DNA of 64,000 nucleotides. Source: Vitis vinifera. Its lineage: Eukaryota > Streptophyta > Magnoliopsida > Vitales > Vitaceae. A program made the position numbers and the translations under genes. This document shows, piece after piece, positions 59,770 to 64,000 of this stretch (the stretch's first letter is position 1; each line of letters opens with the position of its first letter). The notes beneath the pieces were generated by a model. The model was not told where the DNA came from, ran no database searches, and saw nothing but the letters and a program-made list of their open reading frames with translations. The stretch covers positions 4,579,001 to 4,643,000 of the forward strand of contig NC_081822.1 of the NCBI RefSeq assembly GCF_030704535.1, read 5' to 3'.

Positions 59770-60350
59770 AATTCATCACTCTTTGTTATCAAAAAGTTTT
59801 TCTAAGGGGAATATAAGTTGCTCGAGTTGATCTTCAATAAGTAGTTTAGTATGCATAAAGTACTTTTTCACGTCAATCTCTCCTTAACTAATCAACCATT
59901 GTTTAAGATAGATTGTAGAGAGTTTTATTGAAGTCTCAATAAGACCATTAACCAGTGCATTACATATGGAAGAGTTGTATTATTGTTTGAATTCAAAGTT
60001 TTCATATAATTTGTGCATCAAATTGTTATAGACATTATTTTCATTATTGGTAAGAATTTAGTGAGGAACACTACATAGATGCTAGTCCAAAGGAAGTTAA
60101 TAGTTGTTTCATTATTAACTTCCTTTAGAGTCAGTTTTGCCCATTTGAAAAAACAATCTATAGCCACCAATACACAAATGCCTGATCATATGAAGATTTT
60201 AGTCTAATTGATCATATGAAATTAATTAAGTCCTCATGCATCAAAGGACCCAATGCCACCCTTGGATGTAATGGCTCTAAGGTAGTATCTCATTCTCTTT
60301 ATTTATTTAAAAACGGATTATACCATGTCTAGGCCAAGTATAAGAGCTAT
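59770..60350 (-). mobile_element. Gypsy integrase fossil
   Basis: On the minus strand, pieces resembling a Ty3/gypsy integrase core are visible in order: a stretch like AIDYFSKWAK, then KEVNNETTINF, and further on a stretch like NGLIEASNKT. They are spread over several frames with many breaks. No flanking repeats were recognised. It is an old fossil, next to or interrupted by the copia-type pair. Confidence 0.55.
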
Positions 60351-60831
60351 TATTGGAGTAGTTTCTTGTAAGGTAAAACAATACGGGACGATGTTTCATT
60401 TAGGAGTAACAAATCCAACCTTGATACTACTCACTCACAACATAATTATTTTATTTATTTAATTATTAAAATTTATTTATTTATTTTGAATCTCATATAG
60501 ATGATATGCGAAAATTAGTGATCGAATAACTACAATCAAATAATTTGTCATACTTGTGCAATAAATTACTTTGTAATATTTTATTAATAATTTAATAAAG
60601 CTTTTTAACATTTTTTTTAATATAAGATCAGCATAAATGCCAACTGTTGTGACTTTCTGAAACGGGCCGATTATTCGGCCTGTCATAGAGTTACTTTCTC
60701 TTTTCAGGTCTTTTGGGTTTGATGATTTGGAGTGGGTATGATATGTAGAACACTTGAGAAAAAAAAAAAAATTACGATTAAGAAGAAATTAGAATATCCA
60801 CACATGTACAATCCACTAAAAGTCAACCTTG
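60351..60831. other. 3' flank of EXL3
   Basis: AT-rich; the minus-strand frame at 60,477-60,686 is not recognisable. Nothing else seen. Confidence 0.4.
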
Positions 60832-61782
60832 TCAAACAACAGTTGAGCACTGCGAAGTAGAAGGGTCAAGCACTGCAGGTAGGAGGTATTTCCTGCTGTT
60901 TACACCCAGCGCATTATAGCTCGCACCGGTGCTGGAATCCACCAACAGCTCTCCGGCGTATCCCGGATAAGCTCCTTTCCCATAAATTCCTGGGCAAGCT
61001 GAAGCCACCTCCAGAGGCGCCTCAGCTGAGCCCTGGAAATAGCCGTTTCCAAAAGGGTTGGTTACAGTTCCGGCCAGAAGAGTCGCTATATTTTCGACCA
61101 TGCCATCCAACCCCACGTCCCCGTTGGGTGCAATCAGTGGTGTTGTCTGTGGTCCGTAGATGGGTTGGTGGAAGGGCCACGCGCATTGGCCAGGGCACTG
61201 AGTCTCCGAGTTCCCAACCCAGATGAAGGCTGACCTCTTTCTAGCGTCCGACCCATGAAACCCGCAGTTGCTCATACAGAAGCCTTCAACTGCAACGTCT
61301 TTTGCTGTGAGAACCAGAGTTAACCCACTGGATTTGGAGCTTACAGCACGAGCCAACTCGGAAATCTGGGATTTCTTGAGGGTTTTGCCCATGGAACAGG
61401 ACTCATCTGAGATTTGATTGGACAGTTCAATTTGGATCTCCCTTTTGCCAGCCTTTTTCAAGTAGGTTTGGATAGTTTTCCACCACTGCGAGGTTGAAGG
61501 TTTTTTAGAGGAGAGATTCTCTGGTTGATCATGTGGGTCGAGGGAGAGAAGAAAGTCTGCAACAATAGATTTCTGAGCCGGTGAGAATTGTCCGTACCAA
61601 AGAATTGATACTGGGAGATGTCCTTCAAGCAAAGCGCCATTATGGTATGTGAGAGCCATGGGTGGTGGCTGGTACAATGAAGTTAGCTTTCTTGCGCAGA
61701 AACACGGGCTAATGAAGAACAAGTGAAAAATAACAACGACAACAACAAGAGAGTGTGTTTTGAGGGAGAGAGAGAAAGCCAT
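60832..61782 (-). CDS. EXL3: EXORDIUM-like secreted protein
   Basis: Single-exon Phi_1 family protein of 316 residues, convergent with the distant EXL1/EXL2 pair. Signal peptide at residues 1-29 (LVVVVVIFHLFFISPCFC then ARKL). Landmarks: [97 protein letters not shown] and the SRKYLLPAVLDPSTSQCSTV end. It carries GFHG where the other two have GTHG, and an extra Cys in SDESCSMGKTL where they have NYS/DYS. It is closer to EXL1 in length, but the N-terminal half is diverged, so it is an older family branch rather than a recent copy. Expected in the cell wall space. Confidence 0.95.
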   Translation of the reverse strand: MAFSLSLKTHSLVVVVVIFHLFFISPCFCARKLTSLYQPPPMALTYHNGALLEGHLPVSILWYGQFSPAQKSIVADFLLSLDPHDQPENLSSKKPSTSQWWKTIQTYLKKAGKREIQIELSNQISDESCSMGKTLKKSQISELARAVSSKSSGLTLVLTAKDVAVEGFCMSNCGFHGSDARKRSAFIWVGNSETQCPGQCAWPFHQPIYGPQTTPLIAPNGDVGLDGMVENIATLLAGTVTNPFGNGYFQGSAEAPLEVASACPGIYGKGAYPGYAGELLVDSSTGASYNALGVNSRKYLLPAVLDPSTSQCSTVV

Positions 61783-61895
61783 TTCAGAGATAAACTAAAG
61801 AGTGTTGATGTTCGAATAAAGGACAGATAGTTTAAAATTTTAGAGAGAAAGGTTTTGGCTTGAGTGGTGTGAGAGAGAGTCAGGGAGTGGTGAGA

Positions 61896-61904
61896 GTATA
61901 TGTA
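61896..61904 (-). promoter_or_regulatory. Probable TATA box of EXL3
   Basis: TACATATAC on the minus strand, about 114 bp upstream of the start codon, followed by a CT-rich leader. Confidence 0.5.
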
Positions 61905-61919
61905 GGCGGGAAGGTGCAT

Positions 61920-64000
61920 GCACCGTGCCGATAAACTGCCCTTGTACCTTTCATCACCAGCTTAGCAGATAAAAAAATTAGAGAGATCACGAGAATTTGG
62001 AAAGATGAGGTGAACGGGGAACATCTGGCAAGAATCTCTCTCTGTGCGTAAAGTATTTTTTGTATAGAGATTAGGAGACTCTGCTGACGCTTACATCGAT
62101 TTCATAGATGGTAATGTGGCATGCAAGGAGGGAAGTACAACCGCGACTCTTAATGGACAAATGGGTGGAGCTATGGGCTGCATGTGTTTGGAGCTGTTTC
62201 CTAGGCAGTTTCACATTTCTTCTTCATTAATTATAATCTTTTTTAAAAGAGGATAACTCAGATTAATTCAATTGATTTAAGGGCACCCCAACAATTAAGA
62301 GCATGTCTTAGCCAAGAGAGAAATGTCCCATTTGTTCAGACTAAAGTTGTCCACATCAACTTGGCTTTGTCTTCTAACATCTGCCTGAGGGCTCAGGACC
62401 TCGTTGTTGTTGCATAATAATAAGTGTTTTGCAGTACTGCTGTTGGGGATTATGATTTTGGTGTTTTCAAAACTCATGTGTCCAAATGGAGGTAGCCCAG
62501 GTTCATATGTACTGTAGTAATGATCAGAAGTCTATCCTCATCTAACATGCAATGCACTTGCCCATACATCATGGGCATTCCGAAAGTTTAGGTTCATATT
62601 GCAGAAAAAATGATGGCAGGCACTAAGCTTGCCATGCTCTTGTGGGTCCTAATGTTATGTCACATGCCTCTCTTCATTGGGAGTGGGTGGGGTAGCTATA
62701 AGTTGGGTATTCTGCAATCAACCTGGGATATATAAACCTATAGCCCATTTCCTATATGCATGTAGTATAGTTGATTACACAGCCTATCCTTTTGGAATAG
62801 GCTTTAAACTCACCTAACCAACACGGATTAAATTTCATCAGCAGTACAGTCCCCTTGGCCGGTCCGTCAAAGGGTTCCCCATCAGAGCAGTTGAATTAAA
62901 GCATCTCATTAAACATTGTTATGGTCATCATTTGATTTGACCTTTGACCTAAAAGGTTCCTTCCCAAACTTTAGTTGGAGAATAATGATGGAAATCAGAT
63001 TAAGATTAGGATCAATCGAATTGGGAGTCATAGGAAAAATCTCATGAAAACAAACTGACTTGTTTTAATTATCCACATTTGCATATCACTAATCTGTTCG
63101 ATCTACTCAAAAGAAAATTCATTTAATTCTAAATGCATCCCAGCGAATTGAGACAATGACCACACAATGATCACATGTATTTTTACTTTTATAGCAGTCA
63201 CAAACACGCTCACATGACCCTTTTTCTAGTGTGAAAGCCTGGTACTTGGTCGGCAAGCAGACTCTGGCAAGAAAAGTGGAATCATCCATTTCTTAGAGGG
63301 CGTCCGAAATCCAAATAGACCGTGAAGCTTACATTTCCCAAGCACCACTCGTGCAGCTTCAATATTAAACTATTCAAACTTTCATTAATTGGTGAAACCA
63401 TCCTCGCAAGTATAGAAAATATATGTTGAACACATCAACTATCAGCAGACAGGCTGGTTGCTCGGATCGAGTTTATTGGAAGCTGGTGGCTTAGGAGATT
63501 AGAGGGTGTCTTCTGATGATGCTACGAATTTGATATTGAAAATGTCACGATGATAGCTTTACTTATTCAATGGACGCCAAATTCATTAAGAAAATGATAG
63601 TCAATTTGTCGCCCGTCTTCTACACATGATTTATGATCAAACGGCTTAAATTTCATGATCATGAGTCATCATCATTAATTACCCTTGAACCTAGATTTTG
63701 AGCACTTTGAAAATGCAGAAATAATGGGAAGATTGACTGTGTGAGTGTATTATTGATCTTCCAGGAAGGTGGGGCATTGACTGTTTTACAAGCATATCCC
63801 ACAAGGCTTGCTGCCATCTTCTCATACAGGAATGATTTTTTGGAAATGGCTTTGAAGTGAAGGCATCTATGTTGAATGGGGGACAGGATATACAGACCAT
63901 CCATATTCCTCCGGTCTCCTGCTTACCTGCATCAATGACTTGTAACTTCAATAATTGTTTTTTAAATTTCTTTCTTCTACAAACAACTTTTTCCCTTTCT
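61920..64000. other. EXL3 upstream region to the window end
   Basis: No gene recognised. Composition is more balanced than elsewhere. Two overlapping minus-strand frames at 63,659-63,951 read partly protein-like, but no family is seen and the strand could hold a 3' UTR or exon of a gene beyond the window. Confidence 0.4.

Overview
The window looks like nuclear DNA of a woody eudicot, most likely grapevine (Vitis) or a close relative. This rests on the AT-rich, intron-bearing, transposon-filled layout, on UGT85-type glucosyltransferases and EXORDIUM-type proteins of clear eudicot character, and on general familiarity with grape-like sequences. It is an inference; no database was searched.

Host genes fall into three groups. 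(1) Five copies of a two-exon family 1 glucosyltransferase (UGT85A-like), all on the minus strand: UGT1 (3,827-5,341), UGT2 (24,770-26,286), UGT3 (29,807-31,355, a pseudogene), UGT4 (33,045-34,583) and UGT5 (48,242-49,779). (2) Three single-exon EXORDIUM/PHI-1-like secreted proteins: 13,477-14,433 (+), 17,297-18,202 (+) and 60,832-61,782 (-). (3) One PP2A activator (PTPA) at 19,492-20,640 (+), just downstream of the second EXORDIUM-like gene. It carries a one-base frame change and a likely spliced C-terminus.

The cluster grew by segmental duplication. UGT1 and UGT2 lie in direct-repeat blocks (about 2,948-6,710 and 24,098-27,765) that bracket the EXORDIUM/PTPA genes. UGT4 and UGT5 lie in two head-to-tail units, A (about 32,801-47,997) and B (47,998 to about 56,210). 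After that duplication a 10.4-kb Ty3/gypsy (Tat-like) retrotransposon entered unit A (36,734-47,102, target duplication GACAT), and a 2.5-kb Mutator-like non-autonomous element entered unit B (50,479-53,013, target duplication GTGCTAATCG). Each unit keeps the uninterrupted version of the other's insertion site, so both events are internally proven.

The rest is mostly mobile-element remains: three solo LTRs with matching 5-bp target duplications or full ends (1,474-2,328; 6,866-7,576; 8,652-11,055), another LTR-like copy without a target duplication (29,104-29,690), an LTR-like piece cut by the left window edge (1-931), a 571-bp Mutator-type MITE with a 9-bp duplication (8,029-8,599), a palindromic tRNA-derived SINE-like cluster (28,741-29,103), and nested copia/gypsy fossils forming a 1.4-kb-arm inverted repeat (56,770-59,750) beside a gypsy integrase relic.

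The most unusual structure is the interior of the Mutator-like element in unit B. About 22 copies of a short near-perfect hairpin are spaced roughly 70-125 bp apart in almost pure A/T sequence. A related hairpin occurs alone near 12,056-12,082.
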